Shown piece by piece: positions 40,586-52,140 of a stretch of 64,000 nucleotides of DNA. Below the pieces are notes generated by a model. That model was given only the letters and a program-made list of their open reading frames with translations. It was not told the origin of the DNA and ran no database searches. Where the stretch lies: contig CM043944.1 of the NCBI GenBank assembly GCA_014529385.2, forward strand, positions 64,934,248-64,998,247, in the 5' to 3' direction. A program made the translations under genes and the position numbers. The first letter of the stretch is position 1. The number at the start of each line of letters is the position of its first letter. This DNA comes from Adiantum capillus-veneris. Taxonomy: Eukaryota > Streptophyta > Polypodiopsida > Polypodiales > Pteridaceae.

Positions 40586-42829
40586 GTACCGCCTGTTGCT
40601 CTGTACTCGGCAGCGCAAGAGAAGAAGCTCCTCCTTAAGCAAGCCCAACCTCCGATCTTTAAGGGTGAGGGGGCAAATGTGGAGAGAGATGCGGAAGTAT
40701 GGATGGAAGCCATGGACGATTACTTTGAAGCTGCGGGAACCCAACCCATAAATCAGACCATGCTTGCGATGTTCCGCTTGACTGGCGATGCCAAGATATG
40801 GTGGAAGCAACATTGCAGGGACATGGATATTAAGGGATCTTCCCATTCCTGGGAAGACATCAAAGCTGCAATAATGGGACGTTATTTACCACCTGCCTAT
40901 AGGACCTTGAGAATGAATGAATTCTTTTCACTTCGGCAGCTGAATTCAACGGTCGAAGAATACTATGCAAAGTTTGTCACTCTTCGGAGATATGCTCCTA
41001 AGATGACCTTGGAACAACAGGTGGCAAGGTTCTGTCAAGGACTAATCGATCCCTTGAACACTCGGCTGGAGGCTCTCAGGCCGTCAACACTACAGGATGC
41101 CTTGTTGAGGGCTAAACCTCTAGCTCTCGAAGTACAAAAGGCTAATCAGAATAGGAGGAATAATTGGGCAAAGAGGGCAAGGAACACTGCTTGGGACAAC
41201 AGACCAGCCAACCAAACCTATAACCAGCGCCCTATTGTGGCTACCACCACAACCATGGAGTTCCCTGATGCTCGATGCTATGGTTGCGGCGAGCATGGAC
41301 ACTACAGATCAAATTGCCCCAGGAACATTCATGCAACCAACGCCAATGCCATACCCTTGAATACTTGTGGGCGTGGCCAAGCTAATGGAAGAGGAGGACG
41401 CGGAAGAATGAACAGAGGGCAAGGGCGTGGAGCTACCGCCAGAGTGAATGCCGCAGTAGTTCAACCAACTGTGGGTGATGAAGCAGTGGAGAGAGCAACC
41501 CTACATGCTGCAATTGACAATCCCAATGGTTGCGAGCAATACGCAGTCATTCATACGCCAGGATCTCTCAGAGGTGAACAAGTTAACTTCCTTATAGATT
41601 GTGGCAGTACTCTTTCATTTCTTTCACCCAGATGCATGAGGAAGCTTAAGCTAGATAAGTATCCGTCAAGAAAGCTAGTTGTCGAGTTAGCAAACGGCAA
41701 GGAGGTAGTATCTCAACACTCTGCAGGCAAAATTGACTTTGATTTAGGGGGACACCCAACTTCTGCCCAATTTCGAACCCTACCCTTAGGATTCTTTGAT
41801 GGGATATTAGGGATGGACTGGCTAAAGCAAAATAGGGCCCACATACATTGTGCACAAGGGAATTTTACCTTTACAGATAACTTGGGTAATGAAGCCTTAA
41901 TTCAGGGGGAAAATGGGAGACCTAAGGCTACTCTAGCTAAGGCCAACAGACTTTTGAAGGGACTAAGGAAGGGTCAGCAAATTTATGCAGTTAAACTCAA
42001 CAAGGTGGACCAATCAGATACCTCACTTCTACCAAACTGGTTGAGGGAGTATGATGATGTATTCCCTGAAGACCTTACGAATCTTCCACCACACAGAGAG
42101 GTAGATCATGAGATTGAGACTATCCCTGGGTGTGAACCTATCTCAAAAAGACCTTATAAAATGTCACTTCCGGAGGCCATCGAACTCAAAGAACAACTTA
42201 GGCAACTCATTGAGCAAGGATTCATTCGACCCAGTACTTCTCCTTGGGGTGCTCCAGTTCTTTTCCAAAAGAAGAAGGATGGGACCTTAAGGCTATGCAT
42301 AGACTATCGTGGATTGAACCAGGTAACTGTCAAGAACAAGTATCCAATTCCAAGGATTGACGAACTTTTGGACAGACTCCACGGCGTCAAAATATTTACA
42401 AAGATAGATCTAAGGTCAGGATATTACCAAATTAGGATCAAGGAATCAGATATTCCGAAGACAGCTTTCAATACTAGGTATGGGCACTACGAATTCACAG
42501 TAATGTCTTTTGGTCTAACAAATGCTCCTGCAAGCTTCAACCGACTTATGCAGGATATTTTCAGACCTTATCTCGATGATTTTGTCTTGGTTTTCTTTGA
42601 TGACATTCTGATCTATTCCAAAGACGAGGCAGATCACGAGGAACATGTTCGCAAAGTACTTGATCTCCTTCGAGAACACCAGCTTTACGCTAAAGAGAGA
42701 AAGTGCACTTTTTGCTCCCTAAGGTCAACTATCTTGGATTTTTCATTTCGGCTGAGGGGATTTCAGTGGACCCAGACAAAGTCAAGGACATCGTTGACTG
42801 GCCTCAACCATCCACTGCCAGCGAAGTAA
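40586..42829 (+). pseudogene. gag-pol: Chromovirus gag, protease and reverse transcriptase (first part of polyprotein)
   Basis: The open frame runs from 40586. It begins [14 protein letters not shown], then the capsid domain ([55 protein letters not shown]), a zinc knuckle [14 protein letters not shown] (41276), an RG-rich segment, protease with [12 protein letters not shown] (Asp 41597) and ILGMDWL, and RT with [39 protein letters not shown] and [10 protein letters not shown] (Asp pair 42599-42604). The first ATG (40703) lies inside the capsid domain, so the real start must be elsewhere, most simply the LTR exon. The frame is lost at a short T run near 42710, a one-base deletion, and reads nonsense to 42829. 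Confidence 0.9.
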
Positions 42830-44349
42830 GAGGATTTCTTGGAATAACGGGATGGTACAGGATTTTTGTCAAGGATTATGCATGTATTGCTGCACCTTTG
42901 AAGGGACTCCTGAAGAAAGGAATGAGGATCGATTGGAAGACCGAGCACGAGTCTAGCTTTGCTAAGCTAAAAGAGTTCTTGGTCTCAGCTCCTATTTTAA
43001 AGCTTCCAGACTTCAGTAAAGAATTTGAAGTAGCGACAGACGCTAGCAAACTCGCTCTAGGTGGAGTTCTTACTCAAGAAGGAAGACCGGTGGCATATAC
43101 TTCGCGAAAGCTGAGAGATCATGAGAAGAACTATCCTACTCATGATCTGGAACTTTTAGCAGTTATTCATGCACTGAAGTTATGGAGACATTATCTTCTT
43201 GGACGCAAGTTTCACTTGGTTACAGATCACAAGAGTTTAAAGTGGATTTTTACCCAACCTATCCTCAATATGCGACAACGACGATGGATAGAACTATTAC
43301 AGGAATATGACCTTGACATAAAGTATAGACCAGGGAAAGAAAACGCAGTTGCAGATGGTCTTAGCCGAAAATCGTTTCTCGGAGCTATCTCTATTCCAAA
43401 TAACCCTATCTGGGATAGAATCAAAGAAGCATCCCTCGAAGATCCAGAGTACCAACGTATGGCTTCATTAGTCCAGCAGAATAAGATGCCTGAAGCGAAA
43501 GATTACTCTCTTATGGGAGGATGTCTTTACTACAGACATAGACTCTGTGTACCTAGAGACCCAGTTTTAAAGAAGACCGTTCTATATGAAGCACACGATA
43601 GCCCTACATCCGGACACCCAGACTATGCTAAAACTCTTCACGCCGTCAGAAGGAGTTATTTCTGGTCTGGAATGAAAGGAGACATACTTCGCTATGTGAG
43701 ACAATGTCTTTCTTGTCAATGGATAAAGGCCGAAAGGATCAAATTACCAGGGCAACTTCAACCTCTTGACATACCCCAGATGAAGTGGGAATGCATCAGT
43801 ATGGATTTTGTTACAGGGTTACCTTCTACAGGAGGTTATGATTCTGTTTTCGTGGTTGTGGACATGCTCACAAAAGTCGCTCATCTAATACCCGTAAAGA
43901 CGACCTTTACTGCTTCAGATATTAGTCGGGTATTCATCAAGGAGATTTTTAGGTTACATGGTCTACCCAAGCGTATCATCAGCGATAGAGATGCCAAGTT
44001 TACATCAAAATTTTGGACCTCTCTTTTCCAATCTATTGGGTCACAATTAGCCTTCAGCATAGCATATCATCCGCAGACTGATGGGCAAACCGAAAGAGTT
44101 AATCAATTCATCGAGGACATTCTCAGAGCCTATTGTTCGCAAGAACGAAAGAAGTGGTTACAATATCTACCTTTGGTAGAATATGCTTATAACTCTTCCG
44201 AACACAGAAGCATTGGACTGTCACCTTTCAAAGCTCTTTATGGACAGGATTGTTTAGCACCACTGAACTTTTCAGATCCAACCATCAGAGTAGAAGCCTC
44301 TAGAAAGATGTTAGAAGATATGGAAGCACAGACTAGAGCCATTCGCTAG
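42703..44349 (+). pseudogene. pol: Chromovirus RT end, RNase H and integrase
   Basis: Continues the polyprotein in the next frame from [20 protein letters not shown]. RNase H: FEVATDASKLALGGVLTQ, TLDLE-like THDLELLAVIHALKLWRHYL and VTDHKSLKWIF, with catalytic acids intact, unlike Tat-A/B. Integrase: HHCC module (HDSPTSGHPDYAKTLHAV, CLSCQWIKAE, about 43590-43730), core SMDFVTGLPS (first Asp), IISDRDAKFTSKFW (second Asp) and AYHPQTDGQTERVNQFIEDI (Glu, about 44092). TAG at 44347-44349 interrupts the frame shortly after the core; the homology continues in frame. Confidence 0.92.
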
Positions 44350-44838
44350 GACATTCAGGCAGCTCAGGATAGACAGAAGCACTATGCAGATAAGAATCAT
44401 TCGGAAAGGACTTTCAAAGAAGGGGATAAAGTTTTTCTACGAGTCCGACCTAAGAAAAGAAACTTATCACTAGGGAGATATAAGAAGCTTAGCCCAAGAT
44501 ATTGTGGACCATTTGAGATCGTTAAGGTTATAAGTGACCAGGCCTACAAGCTAAAGTTACCTGCAAACCTGAAGGTTCATGATGTATTCCATGTCAGCTT
44601 ACTCAAACCCTATATTCCCAACCCTGATCAATTCTTGGACTCAGATCAGATAGTCATGCCAGCACAAGGAGTTCTCGAGCTCCAACCTGACTATGTACTT
44701 GAAACAAGAGAAAGGAAATTACACAACAGAACTATCACAGAAAATCTGGTAAAATGGAAGGATTACCCTGAAGAAGATGCAACTTGGGAAGACGAGTCGA
44801 CGCTCTTAAAAGATTACCCAAACTCATTCTTGAGATGA
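44350..44838 (+). pseudogene. pol: Chromovirus integrase C-terminus with chromodomain
   Basis: In frame after the single TAG. GDKVFLRVRPKKRNLSLGRY and RYCGPFEIVKVI form the GPF/Y module, followed by HDVFHVSLLKPYIP. The chromodomain (about 44689-44820) reads DYVLETRERKLHNRTI, ENLVKWKDYPEEDATWEDES. It is the domain by which chromoviruses are thought to target modified histones. TGA at 44836-44838 lies 32 bases before the 3' LTR. Confidence 0.9.
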
Positions 44839-44860
44839 GGACATCTCAAAAATTTTCACG

Positions 44861-44870
44861 TTGGGGAGGT
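44861..44870 (+). promoter_or_regulatory. Polypurine tract of the chromovirus
   Basis: TTGGGGAGGT immediately before the 3' LTR. Confidence 0.75.
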
Positions 44871-45535
44871 TGTAAGGTCTCTGACCTGATCACAAGAGCA
44901 CCCTTGTACCACGAAATGAATACAATGGAATAAGTTACTATTTTTAGCAGTTTTTCAGATTCTGTCAGTGCCATGATGTTTAGAATGTTATAAAGCTTGA
45001 AAATGTGAATTAAAATAATTTTTGTGAAAAATTTCCAAACATAGTAAGTTTTTGGTCACCCGACCCGTCCAGTCTTGACCGTCTCGAAAATCTGCACCTG
45101 TACCCCGAATTTGAAAAAAATGCATTTTTCGGACCCCGAGGGCTGCTAAATATGGCAGGTACTCGGGCCAGTACGCCTTAGTTAGAGCTTCGTATGGCAA
45201 TTTACGGCATCAAAATCCGATTCGTATGACCCGTTTTAGCCTAGAACCAAATTTCCTAAAAATTGTCCGGGGAGGTACCGGGGGCCCGGGACTGTGTGGG
45301 AACAGGTCCCAGGCCACTCCAGATCAGCTTTAGCAGCTAGGGGGCGCCCTCTTTCTTTGTGGGAGTCTTGGGAAAGCTGCCAAGCCTGCAACTCAGTCTC
45401 AGAACTAGTTAACCAAGCCAACCTGACACTTGGTGGGCAGAGAACTGGACTTGCCATGCTTAACTGGAGAAGCTCCCAGATGCATTTAGCAACCCAGATC
45501 GATTTTCAGCCTGTAGGAGCCTATTTAAAGACCTG

Positions 45536-45570
<35 letters not shown>

Positions 45571-47652
45571 ATGATCACACACACTCACACAGTGCATACA
45601 CACACACCCACATACATTGGGGAGGTGCTGCCGAATCACACACCTATTGAAGAAGAAGCTAGGAGGGAGGTGCTGTCGAATTTTCATCTCAAGAGGCTTG
45701 ATTAGATCAGAAAATCGAGAAGATTACCAGCTCTTAATCACGGTAACGACAGTTTAATTAATGCCATCTGAAAATCCCTTTCCCACCATCAAAATTTCTC
45801 GTACATTATGTCTATTCCTAGCTGAAAATCTCTATGACTACTCTCTAAATTCTCCTTATTCGTACTCTATTATGTGATCATTATCCCATAGCTGAATTAT
45901 CAGCCATTATTCACTCTCGATTAATGATTAGAGCATAATTATCAGAATCTTCTCTCTCTAAATAGCATAGTAATTAATCGGTAAGCTAGTATTTATGCAG
46001 ATTGAAGAGAATCACTATTGTAATCACTCATTAACATTGTAGCTTAATTGAATTTATTTCTCTTATGCATTAAGACGTAATTAAGGAGAAATTAATCCGT
46101 CAATAAGTCTCTAAGAATTGGTTTTTCCTCACACATATGCATAGGGTAAATCTGCATCATCTAATTGATAGGAAATAGTCTAATCATACTTAATCCAATT
46201 CTCTGGTAATTCCAATAATGAAATCCTAATTATTCTTGATCATGTAAGGCGAATAATTATCTTAGAGCCGGTTCCCATAGGATTATGTGCCATCCTTAAT
46301 GATTGCTTTATGAAAGAAATCTAGACTCTCATATAGGAGGGATTAATTGATGTCACTAATCTACCCATTGGACTGTTATGATGCTGTGAAACTTAGCTCT
46401 TTCTCCAAGATAATCATTTAAAGTAGTGAGAAATGGCCCCGGTTAAGAGGACGCGCTTCGGTGGTGCCCATGATCGCGAAGCAGGAACGAGCAATGTCAA
46501 CGGGAAGGGGAAGGCTCCCATGGACGAGCAAATACCGGCCATCTCACGGGCCATCGATGAAGAAGTGGAAGAGGCAGATCATATTTTTATTCAAGTTGTT
46601 TAAATTAACATTGCATACGCTAGTTAGGAATGCTCATATCCCCAAACATGTTGGAGAAATCCGACAGAAACCTCGGCATTGAAATCATTGTACATTAAGT
46701 TCTAAAGTAGGAAGGTAATGTTTGATGGGTATGCTGTTTGCAAGAGGAAAGAATGTTTGCTAGGGAAAATTTAGCTTGACATGTTCATTTTATTTCCAAT
46801 GTTGAATCAGTCCTGACCCCCCTACTGATCACAGGGGGCAGAGTTCCTCGTTAGGGCTCTTGAATCCACGACATGCTTTCTATGCGGTGGATACCCACGA
46901 CTTGCTTTCTATGCGGTGGGAACCCACGTCTTGCTTTCTATGCGGTGGGAGTGTCCATGACGTGCTTTCTATGCGGTGGACATACCTAGTTGTATGGGCA
47001 GCTAGGCGACAACGGGAGGAGTGAACTCTCGCTGGAGGGGGGATGTTGTACCTCCAGAACATTGGAATTTTTATGAATAAGTTTGAGTAGAATTTTTACT
47101 AGAATTCTGTCTTGGTGTTGTTTGCAATACTGGTTGAAGGGCTGTTTTAATGAACCATGTGATTCGGAATTAAACAAGGAATATTTATGTTGAACAACCT
47201 TTGTGGTAGTAATTAGGTCACACGAGGAAGTGTGAGTGTGGGGGTGGAAAGTGGGGGCTTGGCTCGGGTTGCCAATGCCTACGAGATGGGTGGTCCCGAT
47301 TGGTCGGGAACTCTCTGTCCCCATAGTGCTTACTCGATATTAGTAATGCTCATTGCCCCTAGAGCGGGGAATTCTCGAGAGTACGTGCCTCTGAAACATG
47401 GGGAAAAAGGCACTCGAGGCTTCTCTCCTCTTGGAAGGTGGGTCATAGGATCGTTAGATAGTTTAAGTACGCTTCCCCTGCGAGGTGGAGCTAGATCTCC
47501 TTGCTAGTAGGCTCGAACTCGACTCACTTTGTGATGAGAGATCGTCCGCTAGTCGAACCCTGAACCATTTTGTTTGCTTCCGCTATAGATCTAGTGGCCA
47601 CCAGGTTTACCATCAAATCCGTTGTTTGATACGAAGGGGTGGGGACCTCACA
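44871..47652 (+). repeat. 3' LTR of the chromovirus (2782 bp)
   Basis: Same termini and internal features as the 5' LTR, including exon-like ATG frame 46433-46573 and the four-copy array 46874-46979. Confidence 0.95.
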
Positions 47653-47657
47653 GGTTC
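47653..47657 (+). repeat. Target-site duplication GGTTC (right, chromovirus)
   Basis: Exact match to 36962-36966. Confidence 0.92.
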
Positions 47658-47844
47658 AGTATATGGTAGAAGGTGGGAACAGTCTTCTACAAAGCGAGTC
47701 ACCATATACACGGTGACATCTAGAGCCCTAGAGGTGAAACCTATAAAGTGGGTCCACTGATCTTATATAGGGTCTCTTGGATTTTGGGTCAATGGCATTA
47801 AGAGCCTCTTAGCATTGTATTCTCACTTATCATTGCTTACTATA
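47658..47844. other. Flank of the chromovirus insertion, nothing recognised
   Basis: Originally joined to 36961. No clear continuation of the copia fragment. Confidence 0.35.
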
Positions 47845-48370
47845 TAAGAGCAAGACATTGTAAGAGTGTGAGTCCGATTTGTGTTCACATGTCATCATGG
47901 TTGTGATTTAAGTTATGCATCTGACTTGTGCTTTGAATTGTTAAGCTTTGTAATTTGAATTCATTAGTAGATTTGCTATTTTAGTACTCTGGTATTTTAT
48001 ATTTTTGGCCATAAGTATCAATAGTCTAATGTCAAAATTATCCAATTTTGCTTAAATGTAGTCTAATATTCGCCTTACCTGATTTTGCATAATTTGGGGT
48101 TATGACTACTTAAGAGCAAGACATCGTAAGAGCTTGAGTCTATTTTGTGTTCACATGTCATCATGGTTGTGATCTAAGTTATGCTTCTAAATTGTGATTT
48201 CACTTTTTGAACTCAATAATTTGAATTCATTAGTAGTTTTTCTATTTTAGTAATCTCGTATTTCATGTTTCTAAGTCATAAGTATCAGTAGTCTAATGTC
48301 TAACTTATTTGATTTTGCTTAAATGTAGTCTCATATATGTCTTAGTTCATTTTACATAATTTGGGCATGA
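47845..48370. repeat. Imperfect tandem duplication, ~266-bp unit
   Basis: TAAGAGCAAGACATTG at 47845 recurs as TAAGAGCAAGACATCG at 48111. The similarity runs through GTGTTCACATGTCATCATGG and TTTGCTTAAATGTAGTCT to the ends near 48105 and 48370. AT-rich, non-coding. Confidence 0.85.
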
Positions 48371-48880
48371 TAACTAAGGATCTAAACCACTACCAGGTCT
48401 TACCACTTCAATTGGTATTCAAATTTCCTGTCAAGGACTCAAGAGCTTTTGGAAGAGTTTTTGAGTTTTGGCTCTTTCCATTTTGGCAATCACGGTGGTG
48501 ATCTCAAAGCTCTTGAAATTTCCATTCTCTTACTTGTGACTCGGAGTTGGTTGTCTAGCCACTATGCCAGCAATACATTCAACAAAAGGTTAGAAAATCA
48601 CTATAGTATTTGTTGAACAGGGAAATCAAAAGTAATGTTGCTACTAAGAATCAAAGTAGGAATCTGATGAGCTCCAACATAGTTCTAGGGGTGTTGAAAT
48701 TGAATTGGACCAAAGCAACAAGGAAGTTGAATAGAGAGAGCTTTAAGAAAATATGAGTATTCTAGAAGAGATCATTCAAATAAATTTGAATGACACCTCC
48801 ACTCACATAGTACCAAGCATGCTACTAGGAAAGATAAGCCAATGGCAGAACTAATACCAATGAATCAGTAAGGCATAAAT
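48371..48880. other. Unassigned, possible decayed element leader
   Basis: CAATTGGTATTCAAATTTCC at about 48408 resembles a worn initiator-Met primer site, but no LTR boundary could be shown. Confidence 0.25.
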
Positions 48881-49720
48881 CAAAGCATTCTAAACCTAAG
48901 ACGCTTTTAGGAGCAAACATTGACTATTTTGTCAAACTGAGGAGAAGAGAAAAGACCAACAATCTTAAAATTACTTTTCCAACTTTCAAAGGAAGCAGAA
49001 AGGATGATTGAGTTGTACACATCCAAGACCCTGAGCAATATGTTGAACTCAAGAACATAGAAGAAGAAGAAAACAGATATAGCGAGAAAATGGTAATATC
49101 ATTACCATCTTGTAAACTCAAGATTTACTTAAAATTAAAGAAATATTTCATTCTAAAATCCAGTGAGAATAGATGAGATGAATTATCAGTGATAAGTAAT
49201 GTGGAGAAAATGAAGGAACTTACCAAGTAGCTACATGAATCACCTTCAGAAAAGAGAATAAGGGCGTGATTTTTGAGTGGCTCTAAAAGTAAGAAGCTAA
49301 GGGAGCAAGAGGTGCCAACTCCAACAAAGAAGTTCAATGAATTGGTTCAAAGAGCTTCAAATTTGGAACAACAAGTAAAGAAAGAGAAAAGCCAAAGAGC
49401 CAAATTCGATTGCAATTCTAGTGCAAGTTCTTTAGAAGCAACTTCATCAACTTCTAGTTCATTAGAAACTAAGAGCTCTCAAGATATAGGACAACTCATA
49501 AAGAAAACAAAAGGGTCTTGGACTAGACGATTAAAGAATTTTCCAAGTAGATTTTTGAAATCTCAAATACTAGACCATCATTAGGGAAAGTAGAGACTTG
49601 GTGTGTAAAATATAAGTGCAATCACTACCACATTGATAAATGTGTTTAATGTACTTACTGTGAAGCCTATGGTCACATCCAAAACAATTTCAAAATAATG
49701 AACAAGGGAAGGATGTGTCC
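48880..49720 (+). pseudogene. Decayed gag-like relic
   Basis: Fragments in several frames resemble an LTR-element Gag: ITFPTFKGSRKDD-stop-VVHIQD with EQYVELKN, then a Lys/Ser-rich linker open at 49273-49584 (SKSKKLREQEVPTPTKKFNE, SSSLETKSSQDI), then cysteine-rich CNHYHIDKC followed by CTYCEAYGHIQNN, a damaged zinc-knuckle pair. Many stops. A Ty3-type gag of an unplaced lineage is the best guess. Confidence 0.45.
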
Positions 49721-50576
49721 TTAATTTCATTGACCACTCCATAATTTGTTAAGGAAGAAAAATTTGTTGAGAACCAAGAGAATGGAGATTCCACTAGGGG
49801 AATTTCCTGAAGGGAGGATATCAAACCTTCTTTGGTAGAGGTAGAGGCAATTGGAGAGCTATAGCATCCCCGTAGCTAGCGCAGGCAAACAATTCCTTTT
49901 TTAACGTTCTGTACTAAGGAGCTCCAAATTCCCGTAGCTTAGAAAAGATGTATGCACCCACGATTCTCGACAAAGTAGCCACTATTGTGAGTGTTTGAAC
50001 TCAAAATGGTTGTAGATTAATACCCTTAACTTCGGTGGTAGCCTTTCCATGTGCCCCTTGTGACCTTTGAGAACTTTTGAAGGACAACTTGAATCTTAAC
50101 TTCTACAAAAAAAAAAATTGCCTTGGGCATTCAATGCTCTCAATCCCACACACACACATAGTTGCATTAGGAAAAATTGAACTTTGCATGGGCATTGTAA
50201 GAATCCCTAATTTGAAGGGATAAAGGCTAATATTGTGTAGACTTTGGGGGACAGGTGAATTTAATAGGTTACTTTTCAGTAGGATTCTCTAAGATTTGTT
50301 TTAGGGCCATTTAGATTGTGATCCTCCTAGAGGTCCCTTTCTCTCTCTAGCTCTTTGAAAGGGAAAACGGTGTTGTGGCATTAACTACCTACTTCTATCC
50401 ATTTCCCATGCCACATAAGCAAAAATTGGCATAAACCCAAAATAATGTTTTTTCTTAAATCCCATTTCACATATTTTCTACTTAAAAGTTACTCTCAATC
50501 TATATACATTAAAAAAACATTTTTTGACTTTTTTTTTGACTTGCACTCTGTAGAAAGCCAATTTTTGAATTTTTCT
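49721..50576. other. Intergenic, nothing recognised
   Basis: AT-rich, no repeats or coding supported. Confidence 0.4.
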
Positions 50577-50652
50577 TTACCCTTCAAAAAAGTAACTCTC
50601 TCCCTCTCCTCTCTCCTCCCCTACCTCTCCCTCTCTCTCCTCTGATCTCCCT

Positions 50653-50698
<46 letters not shown>

Positions 50699-50770
50699 TC
50701 CCTAACTCTCTCCCTTTCCTCTTCCCCTCCCTCTCCCCTACCTCCCTCTTCTCCCTTCCATTACCTTCCT
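50577..50770. repeat. CT-rich low-complexity tract
   Basis: Almost pure pyrimidine for about 190 bases, including a (TC)n core at about 50665-50696. Confidence 0.9.
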
Positions 50771-51169
50771 CCATTACATCCTGAAGTTTAGCAGCCATAG
50801 TGCTCAACAATATCACAAACCATGTACCTTGCACATCTCAAGTGTGTATATTTTCTTGCCCATAAAGTTTGCATCAAAAGTGTCACACGTGGGTGACCAA
50901 AGGTCATGACAACAATGTCGTGCTACGGACTAACACCAATGTCAACCGTTGAGTGGATAATATTTGTTCCCATGCGATCTCCACTCCCATCCTAATTTAA
51001 GAAGTATCTCAAAGTTTTTTTAATATGTTGGGAGAGGGAAGGCATGCCTCTTGAAGCAATAGCCTCTACACTAATATGTTTTCTAGTGCTTTTCTTCTTT
51101 TTAAAATGTTCAATTCAAATTTAAACCATTTTTCATCAAAATCTCATGTGTCTATATATATGTATACCC

Positions 51170-51171
<2 letters not shown>

Positions 51172-51210
<39 letters not shown>
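51172..51210. repeat. (AC)n microsatellite
   Basis: About 19 units. Confidence 0.95.
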
Positions 51211-51211
<1 letters not shown>

Positions 51212-51515
51212 GACTCACTCATCTCCTTGGATTTCATTGTAACGTTTGCATAAGCTTCTAATCTTTGACATAGTAGAGATTAAACACCATTATTCCTCTA
51301 AAACAACCTTCTTTGTTATATCTTATAGGTAGGTTGTTGAAATCCATGCTTATTTATACATAATATACTTAAAATTTGTGTTTATTATACAACTTACAAA
51401 TGTAGAACTCATGTCATAAAATATAATATCTAGCTTTACCAAATGATTTTTTTCATATTAAACTGATCATTTAATGTGGGAGAATAAATGGGAACAAGAG
51501 TTAGAATAGAGACGT

Positions 51516-51717
51516 GTGCTTCTAGACCTATCTCAACATGGGACCAAAAGGAGAGATGGTTGCATCTCAATAGGGGTCCAAAAGGAGATGGTCTACCAAA
51601 GACCAATGTGCAATAAGTGCTTCTAAGACTTATCTCAGCAGGGGACCAAGATGAGAGATGGTTACATCTCAATAGGGGTCCAAAAGGAGGTAGTCTATCA
51701 AAGAGAAACGTGCATCT
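51516..51717. repeat. Tandem duplication, ~101-bp unit
   Basis: GTGCTTCTA at 51516 and 51617 each open a unit containing CATCTCAATAGGGGTCCAAA; the copies are about 85-90% alike by eye. Confidence 0.8.
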
Positions 51718-51829
51718 AATGGAGCTTAAAAGACCTTAGGGTTAGCTTCATTAAAGACCTCCAATGGTTGGTGTAAAAGTCCTTTGACCTTAGTCAAAAA
51801 GCTAGGGCTAAGCTTGAGGTGGGAACCCA

Positions 51830-51920
51830 ACCTAAGCTTGAGGTGCTTGTCGTGCTTGATGACTAAGGTGCTTGAGGTGCTTGTCATGCTTGATGACTAA
51901 GGTACTTGAGGTGATTGTCA
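51830..51920. repeat. Minisatellite, ~33-36 bp unit
   Basis: Units built on GTGCTTGATGACTAAGG / CTTGAGGTGCTTGTC, about 2.5-3 copies. Confidence 0.75.
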
Positions 51921-51945
51921 AACTTAATGGGGGGTAAGGTGCCCC

Positions 51946-52140
51946 ACAAACTTAATGAGGAAGGTGCTTGAGAAGCTTCCCATACATGGGGGGTAAGGTG
52001 CTTGAGTCAAAAAGAGACCCTACAAACTTAATGAGGAAGGTGCTTGAGAAGCTTCCCATACATGGGGGGGTAAGGTGCTTGAGTCAAAAAGAGACCCTAC
52101 AAACTTAATGAGGAAGGTGCTTGAGAAGCTTCCTATGCAA
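51946..52140. repeat. Minisatellite, 76-77 bp unit, about 2.6 copies
   Basis: ACAAACTTAATGAGGAAGGT begins each copy at 51946, 52022 and 52099. Copies are nearly identical, so the array is recent. Confidence 0.9.

Larger units (their letters stand above)
36967..47652 (+). mobile_element. Chromovirus-type Ty3/gypsy retrotransposon (10.7 kb), young
   Basis: Two LTRs (36967-39751 and 44871-47652) starting TGTAAGGTCTC and ending ACCTCACA, flanked by GGTTC, with an initiator-Met primer site and a polypurine tract. Order: an unrecognised frame, gag, protease, RT, RNase H, integrase, chromodomain. By eye the LTRs differ at roughly 25-30 positions in 2.78 kb (about 1%), mostly transitions, so this is the youngest insertion here. 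Only two lesions are seen in pol: a 1-base frameshift near 42710 and a TAG at 44347-44349. An ATG exon in the LTR looks spliced to the internal frames. Confidence 0.93.
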
